Source: Saprospiraceae bacterium (GTDB taxonomy: Bacteria; Bacteroidota; Bacteroidia; Chitinophagales; Saprospiraceae). From it: a DNA stretch of 64,000 nt. The translations under genes and the position numbers were made by a program. This document shows positions 29,411 to 37,255 of the stretch, piece after piece; the stretch's first letter is position 1; every line of letters begins with the position of its first letter. The notes beneath the pieces are model-generated. The model did no database searches, was not told the origin of the DNA, and saw nothing but the letters and a program-made list of their open reading frames with translations. The stretch spans positions 471,354 to 535,353 of the forward strand of contig JADKGI010000030.1 of NCBI GenBank assembly GCA_016722285.1, given 5' to 3'.

Positions 29411-30034
29411 TTATTTGACGGATAAAGTAGTCTTTTTCCACGATGTGTAACCTGCATATGCCATGACGAGGAAAAGAATATACATCAGTGTAAAAAGCAT
29501 AAATCCCTTATAAAAATTTAATGGAATAGCTACAATATTGCTGACAATCCATGCTATCCAGTTTTCAATTTTTCTTTTTGCCATCCACCACATTGCAGTC
29601 ACAGCCGATGCTGACACCAATGAATCCAGAATTGGGGTATTTGAATTTGTAATATAAACTAACATAAAATAAATTACAAGCCACGATAACATGAAACCTG
29701 ATAATCCGGCAATAAGTTCAAACCTATTGCACCAGGATATTCTATAGACTTGTTGGTGATCATTGCTCATTTTTGACCAATTGTACCAACCGTAAACACT
29801 CATACAAAAATAATAAATATTAAGCACCCCATCTGCATATAATGGCGGGGAAGCTACAAAGAAATACACCCAAGCTGCTAATAGTACCCCTATGATACCG
29901 GTTGGATAAACAAGAATATTGTTTTTGCGGGCATACCAAACACTGGCTATCTGAGTCACTGTGCTAACCCATTCCTGCCATCTTACATATTGAAAATCAT
30001 TTATGAATTGCTGCCAGATCTGATCAATACTCAT
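29411..30034 (-). CDS. pnuC: PnuC-type nicotinamide riboside transporter
   Basis: An inner-membrane transporter of 207 aa importing nicotinamide riboside for NAD synthesis. About seven transmembrane helices are apparent. PnuC hallmarks are the WxxR/K pattern at VWYARKNNILVYPTG, YYFCMSVYGWYNW in the middle, and RKIENWIAWIVSNI. Its first codons overlap the end of lpxB by 4 bp, so it is the last gene of the surE-X-lpxB-pnuC operon. Thiamine transport (PnuT) is a known alternative for the fold. No thiamine riboswitch was seen upstream of the operon. Confidence 0.9.
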   Translation of the reverse strand: MSIDQIWQQFINDFQYVRWQEWVSTVTQIASVWYARKNNILVYPTGIIGVLLAAWVYFFVASPPLYADGVLNIYYFCMSVYGWYNWSKMSNDHQQVYRISWCNRFELIAGLSGFMLSWLVIYFMLVYITNSNTPILDSLVSASAVTAMWWMAKRKIENWIAWIVSNIVAIPLNFYKGFMLFTLMYILFLVMAYAGYTSWKKTTLSVK

Positions 30035-31134
30035 TGAAGTAATTTTTGGATCTCCTCGGCAGCGCGAGAGGACGCTCCTTCATTACCGAGTAGTTTTCTT
30101 AAAATGCGATAATCACTTTTTATAGTTTCGCAGTTTGATTCCAGATTAAATAATTCTCTTCTGATATTCTCTGCTGTCAGATCATTTTGAATCAATTCTC
30201 TTACCACTTCTTTTTCAGAAATTAAATTGACCAGCGATATAAATTTTAAATCAATTAATCTCTTAGCTATTTGGAAGGAAATTATGCTTCCTTTATAACA
30301 TACTATTTGTGGTACTTCAAACAATGCAGTCTCCAAAGTAGCCGTGCCGGAGCTGACGAGCGCGAATTTACTTTTTGACAGCAGGCTGTATGTTTGATTT
30401 CTTATAATTTTTGGTTTGGGCAGATGAGCATATTTATCAATAAAATTCTGATAAAGGATATCATCAATAGCAGGAGCACCTGCAATAGCGAGCTGATAAG
30501 GAAGGCCGGTACATGCCTCAAGCATAGTGGGAAGCATTGTTAGAATCTCTTGTTTTCGGCTACCTGGTAAAATAGAAAGAACGGGTTTATTGTGATCAAA
30601 TTGGTTGAAAATAGAATCATCAGGATGGAAATCTGCAATAGCATCAAGAAGGGGATGGCCTACATAGATCGACTTATAACCGTATTTATTGAAGAAAGCC
30701 GGTTCAAAAGGCAAAATAACTAACAATAAATCAGTATTTTTTCCGAGGTCATGTACCCTGCTTTTATGCCATGCCCATATCTGAGGAGTAATATAATATA
30801 CCACTTTAATGTGCTGCTTTTTTGCCCATTTAGCTATCCTGAGATTGAATCCAGGGTAGTCAATCAGGATGAGAACATCGGGTTTAAAATCAAGGATATC
30901 TTTCTTGCATAGGCTTAAGAAGCCTATGATTTTTCTGATGTTTCTTAAGACTTCGGCAAATCCCATGAAAGCTAAATTCCGGAAGTGCTGGACAATGACT
31001 GCGCCCACTGCTTCCATCTTATCACCTCCCCAGGCACGATATGTGCCATTTGAATCCCTTAATTTCAGGTGTTTTATCAGATTTGAGCCATGAAGGTCAC
31101 CCGATGCTTCACCTGCAATAAGATAATATTTCAT
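30031..31134 (-). CDS. lpxB: Lipid-A-disaccharide synthase
   Basis: LpxB joins UDP-diacylglucosamine and lipid X to form the tetraacyl disaccharide of lipid A, at the cytoplasmic face of the inner membrane. The protein is 367 aa, a GT19 glycosyltransferase. It opens YYLIAGEASGDLHGSNLI and contains VLIDYPGFNLRIAKWAKK, YYITPQIWAWHKSR, LPFEPAFFNKYG, LPGSRKQEI and SSGTATLETALFEVPQIVCYK. All expected motifs are present. It confirms a lipid A-based outer membrane in this organism. Confidence 0.96.
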   Translation of the reverse strand: MKYYLIAGEASGDLHGSNLIKHLKLRDSNGTYRAWGGDKMEAVGAVIVQHFRNLAFMGFAEVLRNIRKIIGFLSLCKKDILDFKPDVLILIDYPGFNLRIAKWAKKQHIKVVYYITPQIWAWHKSRVHDLGKNTDLLLVILPFEPAFFNKYGYKSIYVGHPLLDAIADFHPDDSIFNQFDHNKPVLSILPGSRKQEILTMLPTMLEACTGLPYQLAIAGAPAIDDILYQNFIDKYAHLPKPKIIRNQTYSLLSKSKFALVSSGTATLETALFEVPQIVCYKGSIISFQIAKRLIDLKFISLVNLISEKEVVRELIQNDLTAENIRRELFNLESNCETIKSDYRILRKLLGNEGASSRAAEEIQKLLQ

Positions 31135-31136
31135 TT

Positions 31137-31442
31137 TCAGCCGGTTATCTCCGTGTAAAATTTATAAACCCAGGCTCCAGCATAAATTAGTGTAGGAAAT
31201 ATAATTCCCCTGCTGGTCTGATCCCATTTTTTTGAGATTGCTATGTTGAAAGGAACCAGAACGGTACAAATTGCAATCAGCGTGAGTGTCCGAAATCGTC
31301 TGCCGGAAGTACTCGAACTTACTTCATCAATTAGCCCAAAACTTGTTAATTGATTGAATAAAAATTCAACAACCACAAATCCAATGACAGGTACAACACA
31401 GCCTAACAGCAATCCAAAAACAAAAGAATTTTTATCAATCAT
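31137..31442 (-). CDS. Small membrane protein in the surE-lpxB operon
   Basis: A 101 aa protein with about three transmembrane helices (residues 8-28, 50-67, 77-95) and a charged loop containing SSSTSGRRFR. No family is recognised with certainty. Small membrane proteins in this position between surE and lpxB appear to be usual in Bacteroidota (recollection, not checked). The gaps are 1 bp to surE and 2 bp to lpxB, so it is clearly co-translated. A role in the envelope or lipid A pathway is inference from position only. Confidence 0.7.
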   Translation of the reverse strand: MIDKNSFVFGLLLGCVVPVIGFVVVEFLFNQLTSFGLIDEVSSSTSGRRFRTLTLIAICTVLVPFNIAISKKWDQTSRGIIFPTLIYAGAWVYKFYTEITG

Positions 31443-31443
31443 G

Positions 31444-32208
31444 TTAAAGTGTTTCTAGATATTTAAATTCCTTGATGGAATTATATGATGTCAAATCGTG
31501 ACCGGATGGCACTATAGTAACGTATTTGTTCTTGAGTGCGGTAATATCGTTGTCAGAACTCTCTTCTGGCTCAAAGGATACAAATTTTCCGGTGAGCCAG
31601 TAATATTTTTCACCTCTGGGATCAGTACCTACCTGAAATTCTTCCACCCATGTACCATTACCCTGACGACACACTTTTATGCCATTAATATCTTCCCTTC
31701 TTCCTGCGGGTATATTTACATTGAGTAGCTTGCATCCTTTCATTGGATTCTCCAGGACAGACCTGATAATCTGCTCAACATAAAATTTAGCCGCACTAAA
31801 ATCGGCATCAAAACTAAAATCCAGCAACGAAAATCCGATTGAGTCTATTTTCTCTATACTGGCTTCCATAGCAGCTGACATTGTACCTGAATAAATAATA
31901 TTTATTGATGCATTAGCACCATGATTTATTCCGGATAAGCATAAATCTATAACTTTATCTTTCAGAATGACATTCTTGGCCAGTTTAACACAATCTACTG
32001 GCGTTCCGGAGCATTCGTAGGACTCGACACCGGGAAATAGATTTATTTTCCGAAGTTTTAAAGGTTGATTGAGCGTGATCGCATGGCCTTGACCTGATTG
32101 AGGGGAGTCGGGTGCTACTACGACAATCTCTCCAAATTTTTGGGCTACTTCAACCAAGGCTTTTATACCTGGTGCAACAATCCCATCATCATTGGTAATA
32201 AGAATCAT
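31444..32208 (-). CDS. surE: 5'/3'-nucleotidase SurE
   Basis: SurE is a metal-dependent phosphatase acting on nucleoside monophosphates and short polyphosphates in the cytoplasm. The protein is 254 aa. It starts MILITNDDGIVAPGIKAL, with the metal-binding Asp pair, and continues VVAPDSPQSGQGHAITL and DLCLSGINHGANASINIIYSGTMSAAMEA, all family hallmarks. It is the first gene of the operon leading to lpxB and pnuC. Confidence 0.96.
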   Translation of the reverse strand: MILITNDDGIVAPGIKALVEVAQKFGEIVVVAPDSPQSGQGHAITLNQPLKLRKINLFPGVESYECSGTPVDCVKLAKNVILKDKVIDLCLSGINHGANASINIIYSGTMSAAMEASIEKIDSIGFSLLDFSFDADFSAAKFYVEQIIRSVLENPMKGCKLLNVNIPAGRREDINGIKVCRQGNGTWVEEFQVGTDPRGEKYYWLTGKFVSFEPEESSDNDITALKNKYVTIVPSGHDLTSYNSIKEFKYLETL

Positions 32209-32322
32209 ATTTATTAATTGATTGCAAAATAACTATATTCCAAACAGAATATTGTTTTTCATGGATTTGTTTTTAAAGATCAGGGACAATTTGAGATTGG
32301 GGTACATATGTATAAAATAAAA

Positions 32323-32350
32323 AACTCCGTCAGGAATTCATGACGGAGTT
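32323..32350 (-). terminator. Terminator of the tmRNA gene, possibly bidirectional
   Basis: AACTCCGTCA (32323-32332) and TGACGGAGTT (32341-32350) form a perfect 10-bp stem. On the minus strand it is followed by TTTTATTTTA, just beyond the tmRNA 3' end. On the plus strand a T-run also follows. Confidence 0.88.
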
Positions 32351-32361
32351 TTTATTATGAG

Positions 32362-32731
32362 TGGAGATGCAGGGATTCCAACCTGGTCCAGACAAAGCAT
32401 CTGAATGCTTTCTACATGTTTATCTTCTGCTCGGATTGTAGGACTCGGGCAGGTACAGAAGCCAACGGCGCCCTCATCTTATCTTCTTTAATTTCAGATT
32501 GTGATCGAAGCATCTCACGCACCTAGTCCGAGGGTTTGTTGAAGTGCGGCTACCGGAATATATCGGACGTCATCCGGGCGGCACTAAAAGCTTTATAATC
32601 CTAGATTACGCAGCTAATGCGAAGTTATTATCGCCATTTGTTGTTTGATCACCATTTGATAACGGAGTGAACAATCATGCTCCGACATGCTTACAAACCG
32701 ATCAACTTTCCTGTCGATACCAGTCATCCCC
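32362..32731 (-). ncRNA. ssrA: Transfer-messenger RNA, tag peptide GDNNFALAA
   Basis: tmRNA rescues stalled ribosomes and tags the unfinished protein for proteolysis. On the minus strand the RNA opens GGGGATGACTGGTATCGACA and ends GTTGGAATCCCTGCATCTCCA, giving a tRNA-like acceptor stem with the G3-U70 pair needed for alanylation. The CCA is not encoded (CTC follows), so it must be added. The coding segment at 32606-32635 reads GGC GAT AAT AAC TTC GCA TTA GCT GCG TAA, giving GDNNFALAA with the usual ALAA degron. The length of about 370 nt is normal. The resume codon is inferred from related GENNYALAA-type tags. Confidence 0.93.
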
Positions 32732-32839
32732 AAAATTTAGATCAAATAATCTTACTCATTAAGTTTGATCATCTGCCATCAGTATCTCTATATCAGAAAA
32801 TGAACGTATGAATACCTTCATTTGTTCCACATAATATTA

Positions 32840-33961
32840 TTATTTCTTCTTCATCCACTGGATTATTTTCTCAACAGGTAATTTTTCAGACGTGTTTCCA
32901 TTCCTTCCCTTCACTGTTTCAGCTGCAAAAAGTGAATTTATTATGGCTTCTTCAGTTGCTTCTATAGTGGCCATAAAGAGTGGACTCATGTCATTATTAT
33001 TTAAAGTGGAAAAAGTATCCAACTCTTGTTCCTTTCTGTTGTGCTGAATTCTGAGTTTTTCTGCAGTGCTAAATGCAATCACATAATCACCCGACCCATT
33101 TGAAGCAATGCCACCGGTTTTAGCCAACCCCATCATCGCCCTTTTAGCCATTCTCTCTAGATTTCTGTCTGTGACCGGTGCATCAGTAGCAACTACTATC
33201 ATGCATGATCCGTCGGCATTTTCTATGGATTCTTTGAATATGTACTGTCCTAACATTTCTCCAACCGGCATTCCTGCTATCTGAAGTACTCCTCCAAAAT
33301 TGGTTTGAACGAGGACTCCAATTGTATATCCCCCTAATTTTTCAGGTAATGTCCTTGATGAGGTGCCAATTCCGCCTTTCCAACCAAAGCAAGTTGTACC
33401 AGTACCTGCTCCTATGTTTCCTTCAGTTACTGGTCCTGATTTAGCGCTTTTAATAGCATTGATCACATCTGATGCTGCAATATTCATTGACCTGATATCA
33501 TTCAGAAATCCATCATTAGTTTCACCAACCACAGCATTTACTGATTGAATTTTTTCATTGCCATCCAGGGATAAAATATATTTTACAGTGCCATCAATCC
33601 CTGCGGAAACGCTTAAGGTATTTGTGAGAATAATAGGACTTTCGATATTGCCTAACTCCTGAACCTGAGATATGCCAGCTAGTTTGCCAAACCCATTTCC
33701 AACATAAACTGCAGCAGGTACTTTATGTTGGAAGATATTGTCCCCATGAGGCAATATGGCTGTCACTCCTGTGTGAATCAATTCGCCATCAATTTTAGTA
33801 ATCTGGCCTATCATCACTCCTTTTACATCGGTAATTGCATTTAATTCACCGGTTTTAAGAATTCCAAAATGCAACCCTAATTCTCTGGGTCTGAGATTCT
33901 GTCCTGATAAAGTTTCAATGGTTGTTATTGTCAATAAGTAAATCCATAAGTGCTTTTTCAT
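32840..33961 (-). CDS. P1/S58 family aminopeptidase (DmpA-like), exported
   Basis: A member of the DmpA/BapA group, which self-cleaves and acts as an L-aminopeptidase, D-esterase/amidase or beta-peptidase. Residues 1-20 form a signal peptide, so it is periplasmic or secreted. The 373 aa sequence shows NAITDVKGVMIGQIT at the N-terminus, GTVKYILSL, VNAVVGETNDGFLND, and the processing region GAGTGTTCFGWKGGIGTSSR, where the nucleophilic Ser is expected. ATDAPVTDRNLERMAKRAMMGLAKTG closes the family pattern. It stands between the tmRNA and a LuxE-like gene. The true substrate is unknown. Confidence 0.88.
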   Translation of the reverse strand: MKKHLWIYLLTITTIETLSGQNLRPRELGLHFGILKTGELNAITDVKGVMIGQITKIDGELIHTGVTAILPHGDNIFQHKVPAAVYVGNGFGKLAGISQVQELGNIESPIILTNTLSVSAGIDGTVKYILSLDGNEKIQSVNAVVGETNDGFLNDIRSMNIAASDVINAIKSAKSGPVTEGNIGAGTGTTCFGWKGGIGTSSRTLPEKLGGYTIGVLVQTNFGGVLQIAGMPVGEMLGQYIFKESIENADGSCMIVVATDAPVTDRNLERMAKRAMMGLAKTGGIASNGSGDYVIAFSTAEKLRIQHNRKEQELDTFSTLNNNDMSPLFMATIEATEEAIINSLFAAETVKGRNGNTSEKLPVEKIIQWMKKK

Positions 33962-34002
33962 TTCCTGAGTTAATATTTGATTTATTTTCTATTGAATATA
34001 TT

Positions 34003-35037
34003 CTACTGACTAACGTTTGCAATCTCCTGAATCAACAGATTACAGCCTCTTTGATCAGAAGCATTTATCCTTCCGGATACTTCGAACTGACTATCAGAGA
34101 ATTTAGTCCCCATATCTTCAGTCTGGATAAAGGCACAACTGTCAATATTAGCCAGATCAGTTACGCATATGATTCCAGGTTTTGATCTGTATTCATCAGA
34201 AATGGGATCATTGAGTTGTTTTATACTTATCTGAAAATAGGGATTATTATAAAATATATTTTCACCTTTGGTATATGCCTGAGATAATAATTCAGTCATG
34301 CCATATTCTGAATATATTTTTGTTACTCCAAATTTCGGAATAAGCAATTTGTGAAGCTCTGATTTTATCAATTCCGGCCTTTGACCTTTCATACCTCCGG
34401 TTTCAATAATGACAAGCTCAGGGAAATCAAGCTGATAGTCATTCGTAAAATCAAGCAAAGCATATGTCACTCCTATTAAAACGGTAGGTATTTTATTTAA
34501 TTTGCAATGATTAAGCTGAGCATATAATTCATCATGATTCCTTAAATAAAACCCACTTTGTTTAAATTCCGAATTCTGGATGAAGTGGTTCATCATGCTT
34601 ATGAGCGATGATCCTTCCCTTTCCAAGTAACCAGGTAGTAAAGCAAAGAAACAAAATGTTTTCTTGTCAGAAAAGTGGTGATTCCAAATGACTTCTGTGT
34701 TTCTAAGATAGTGTTTTACGTTCCTCACATGATGTTTAGACGATTGAAAACCTGTAGTGCCGCTACTGGTAAATATGACTTCTGAATCAAAGTAGCCGGT
34801 TTTTATTTCATGGTTTTTAAATGCACTTATGGGGAGGAAAGGAATCTCTTTAATGTATTTTATTTTATCACCAATTATGCCAAGGTTTTTACAATATTGC
34901 CGATATATGTTGTTATATTTGTATTGAAATTTAAAAAGTTTAAGGATAAATTCATTATTATCAGAGCTGGCAGATGTATTAATTTTATAATAATGCTGAT
35001 ATAAATGGTCTCTTTCCTGAACAAAGTTATAAGTCAT
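34003..35037 (-). CDS. LuxE-like acyl-protein synthetase / adenylating enzyme
   Basis: A 344 aa protein of the acyl-protein synthetase (LuxE) family within the ANL adenylating superfamily. EVIFTSSGTTGFQSSKHHV is the Thr/Ser/Gly-rich ATP loop. IIETGGMKGQRPE and KIYSEYGMTELLSQAY are further core motifs, with TEDMG near the C-terminus. LuxE activates fatty acids as acyl-AMP and holds them on a Cys. Bacteroidota carry stand-alone homologues without lux genes, whose role is unknown. There is no luxCDAB context here, so bioluminescence is not implied. A start near 35037 is natural and no signal peptide is present. Confidence 0.82.
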   Translation of the reverse strand: MTYNFVQERDHLYQHYYKINTSASSDNNEFILKLFKFQYKYNNIYRQYCKNLGIIGDKIKYIKEIPFLPISAFKNHEIKTGYFDSEVIFTSSGTTGFQSSKHHVRNVKHYLRNTEVIWNHHFSDKKTFCFFALLPGYLEREGSSLISMMNHFIQNSEFKQSGFYLRNHDELYAQLNHCKLNKIPTVLIGVTYALLDFTNDYQLDFPELVIIETGGMKGQRPELIKSELHKLLIPKFGVTKIYSEYGMTELLSQAYTKGENIFYNNPYFQISIKQLNDPISDEYRSKPGIICVTDLANIDSCAFIQTEDMGTKFSDSQFEVSGRINASDQRGCNLLIQEIANVSQ

Positions 35038-35102
35038 ATGTCTGACTTTCGTGAATAATGGTGCAAGATAAGCCCATTTTTTTAATAGTTAATTACTATA
35101 AG

Positions 35103-35591
35103 ATGAGATACAGTTTGGTTTTGATCAACTTGATGATGATTTATTCTTGTGTAAAACCTACCGAGTATTCTAATGTTCCTGCCTTGGAATTTGCAGGGTT
35201 TTCCAAGCAAACTTTAAACCAAGGGGCTTTTGCTGAAGATTCTGTCATTATGGTGCTGCATTTTACAGATGGCGATGGTGATTTTGGAACCGAAGCCAAT
35301 AAAGCAGAATCAAATATTTTTGTAAAGGATCTTAGGACTAGCTCTACTTTAAGAGAATATAAAGCTCCGTTTGTGCCCCTCGAAGGTGCCGGCAATGGTA
35401 TATCCGGAAAGATATCTATTTTACTTTTCAGTACTTGTTGTATCTTTCCTAAAGATACGGGTATCCCACCTTGTGAAAAATCGAAGGATTATCCAACAAA
35501 TGATTTATCTCTGGAAATATATATAAAAGACAGAGCGGGAAATAAATCTAATACTATCACCACACCTGCTTTACTACTTAATTGCAAATAA
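35103..35591 (+). CDS. Unknown lipoprotein with Asp-rich motif
   Basis: A 162 aa exported protein. The start MRYSLVLINLMMIYSCVKP at 35103 gives a clean lipobox (Cys16). An in-frame codon at 35058 would place the signal 15 residues inside, so it is rejected. The motif VLHFTDGDGDFG (about 60-71) is a familiar Asp-rich turn in Bacteroidota lipoproteins, often written as F.DGDGDIG and possibly calcium-binding. The end, YIKDRAGNKSNTITTPALLL, is beta-rich. The 3' end overlaps the convergent ArsC-like gene by 18 bp. The function is unknown. Confidence 0.72.
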   Translation: MRYSLVLINLMMIYSCVKPTEYSNVPALEFAGFSKQTLNQGAFAEDSVIMVLHFTDGDGDFGTEANKAESNIFVKDLRTSSTLREYKAPFVPLEGAGNGISGKISILLFSTCCIFPKDTGIPPCEKSKDYPTNDLSLEIYIKDRAGNKSNTITTPALLLNCK

Positions 35592-35963
35592 ATTTATTGA
35601 TTTATCTGAATGATTAAGTGCTGAAATAAGGGCTTCAATTGTATTTTTATCATTGCCGACAAATACTTTCCCATCTATAATCGCTGCAGGCCTTTTGAGA
35701 AAAGTATATTCTTTCAGAATCAGTTTTTTAAAATCCGATTCTTTAACCGGCTTTTTGGATTCAGGAAGATCTCTAAGTTTCTGAGCCCTTTTGTTAAAGA
35801 GGGCTTCATAGCTTTTGGTGCTTTTTTTCATTAAATCCAGATCTTCTTTCGAAATATTTTGCTCCCTTATGTTGATTAACTCAACACCATCGAGGTCAAG
35901 TTGTGCCAGGATTTTTCTACAGGTATCACATGTAGATAGATGGTAAATTTTATTCATATTCAA
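35574..35963 (-). CDS. ArsC/Spx-family protein
   Basis: A 129 aa thioredoxin-fold protein of the ArsC family. The active-site region is HLSTCDTCRKIL, with Cys12 and Cys15 in a CxxC as in Spx/MgsR and some arsenate reductases. NIREQNISKEDL and PAAIIDGKVFVG, with the Arg-Pro before it (FLKRPAAI), complete the fold. The Arg-Pro is a usual ArsC feature. No arsenic genes are nearby, so a redox or regulatory role is as likely as arsenate reduction. It overlaps the Spo0M-like gene by 4 bp. The Met at residue 3 is an equally good start. Confidence 0.85.
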   Translation of the reverse strand: MNMNKIYHLSTCDTCRKILAQLDLDGVELINIREQNISKEDLDLMKKSTKSYEALFNKRAQKLRDLPESKKPVKESDFKKLILKEYTFLKRPAAIIDGKVFVGNDKNTIEALISALNHSDKSINLFAIK

Positions 35964-36427
35964 TTAAAAATGATTGCCTTTTGGTCAAAAGGATTGAGTG
36001 TAGTTCCTTTGATATTAGCTTCAGCTGTAATGGTATATTCAGATTGAACGCCACGGAGTTTTTTTGCAATTTTAACCAAGCCACTTGTAAAAATATTGCT
36101 ATCCTCAAGTTTATCCATTTCTGATTTGGCATATACAAATTCCAATTCAAAAGGTATTTCAAGGATGTCATTTTTTGAAATGACAAGATTTTCGGTTTTT
36201 ACTGATTCACCCATGACATATTCATTTATCAGTTTATTTCCCCTTCTGCCGCGTGTATATTTTTCAACCATTTTTAGGTGAATACCTTGAATGATATTTT
36301 CATTGCTCAGTGATACAAGTCTGATAATTCCTGTAATAATTCCTGTGTCCTTATTTACTTTTTCCGGGATGATCAATTCAAGTTTTACACCTTCTATCCC
36401 CAGTATCTTTTTTACTTTCCCAAACAT
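35960..36427 (-). CDS. Spo0M/arrestin-like protein
   Basis: A 155 aa protein of the Spo0M (sporulation-control, arrestin-fold) family. From the Met at 36427 it opens MFGKVKKILGIEGVKLEL, then LIIPEKVNKDTGIITGIIRL and MVEKYTRGRRGNKLINEYVMGE, all typical. The 14 residues before this Met (start at 36469) contain Cys and Met without family similarity, so the shorter start is preferred. This organism does not sporulate, so the name reflects homology only. The B. subtilis protein affects stage 0 development and cytoskeletal interactions. It is translationally coupled to the ArsC-like gene. Confidence 0.78.
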   Translation of the reverse strand: MFGKVKKILGIEGVKLELIIPEKVNKDTGIITGIIRLVSLSNENIIQGIHLKMVEKYTRGRRGNKLINEYVMGESVKTENLVISKNDILEIPFELEFVYAKSEMDKLEDSNIFTSGLVKIAKKLRGVQSEYTITAEANIKGTTLNPFDQKAIIFN

Positions 36428-36509
36428 GTTAAAACATTTTGACCCAATTAACGCTATTACAGGTAGCATAGTTCTTCAAAAACGACGAACACGACCAATT
36501 TGCTGATGA

Positions 36510-37010
36510 TCAGATAAACCTATTATGCCAACTTTGACTTAAGGGTATCTTCCATCTGGTTTCAAAATCTGATTTTTTTCTAACCAAATTGTCAAATACT
36601 ATAGTATTATCGTTGATTATCCCATCTTTATAGAGTGGATTCAAGTCATTTAATGAAACTATATTTAATAATGGGTCTCCTGGTCGATTATTGTCATCCA
36701 AATATGCCATATTCATTCTTTCAAGAAGGTTTATACCGTATTTGGATTCAAGAAATTCTATAAAGTGTACAGATTTGTCAATAGAACAACCACCGGTACT
36801 ATTGAATCGTTCGTCAACCATTAATATCACAAAGGTATTATACAAGACATCTCCTGATGTGTAAAGTTGTACATTATGAGAGGTCCAATCGGTTAAAAAA
36901 TTAAATAAATCTTCTTTTAACGAAATTACCTGTTCGTCTGTTAGTCTTTTATCTGATTGATAGATCCATACTTTGGAGTCATTGTCCAGATCATTTAATG
37001 AAACAAGCAT
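36510..37010 (-). CDS. Conserved Bacteroidota protein, often mislabelled ABC transporter ATPase
   Basis: A 166 aa cytoplasmic protein, with a start MLVSLNDLDNDSKVWIYQSD. Conserved-looking blocks are WIYQSDKRLTDEQ, LTDWTSHN, FVILMVDERFNSTGGCSID and SVHFIEFLESKYGINL. I recall this set from Bacteroidota proteins annotated as ABC transporter ATPase, but no Walker A, signature or Walker B motif is present, so that label is wrong. Cys and Ser in GGCSIDKSV may matter. It lies upstream of the Spo0M/ArsC pair on the same strand. The function is unknown. Confidence 0.7.
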   Translation of the reverse strand: MLVSLNDLDNDSKVWIYQSDKRLTDEQVISLKEDLFNFLTDWTSHNVQLYTSGDVLYNTFVILMVDERFNSTGGCSIDKSVHFIEFLESKYGINLLERMNMAYLDDNNRPGDPLLNIVSLNDLNPLYKDGIINDNTIVFDNLVRKKSDFETRWKIPLSQSWHNRFI

Positions 37011-37137
37011 AAATATTTTTTAATTACATTACAAAGATAAGGGTGTTTTAAGACTATACCCAGTTTTATCTAAGAGTATATAAATATGTTTCCAAATTTC
37101 AAAAGGATAAGTGATTGAATATGGTGCATTATTTGAA

Positions 37138-37200
37138 ATTATTTGGCTAAAGTCAAATAATATTTGCACTTTATGTCCACTGGCTAAAGCCAAAGGCAAT
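37138..37200. repeat. Pair of REP-like palindromes with a GGCTAAAG core
   Basis: Two adjacent imperfect palindromes share the centre GGCTaaAGyC. The first is ATTATTTGGCT-AA-AGTCAAATAAT (37138-37161), with 10 of 11 bp pairing. The second is GTCCACTGGCT-AA-AGCCAAAGGC (about 37175-37198), with imperfect outer arms. They lie 56 bp past the rnfB stop. The GGCTTTAGCC-type core resembles the REP palindromes near RAYT transposases in Bacteroidota (from memory). No such transposase is in the window. They may end or stabilise the rnf transcript. Confidence 0.55.
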
Positions 37201-37255
37201 TTTTTGTTCACTTGTGCCAAATGTTTAAGCTCACCAAAAAATGCAAGTTTTGCTA

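Noticed and set aside
34003..35037. Bioluminescence (lux) locus
   Set aside because: Only a LuxE-like gene is present, with no luciferase or reductase genes nearby.
36510..37010. ABC transporter ATPase
   Set aside because: No Walker A, signature or Walker B motif exists in the protein.
37029..37220. 63-codon ORF (MAQVNKKLPLALASGHK...) after rnfB
   Set aside because: The translation is simply the reading of the two REP-like palindromes and their flanks.
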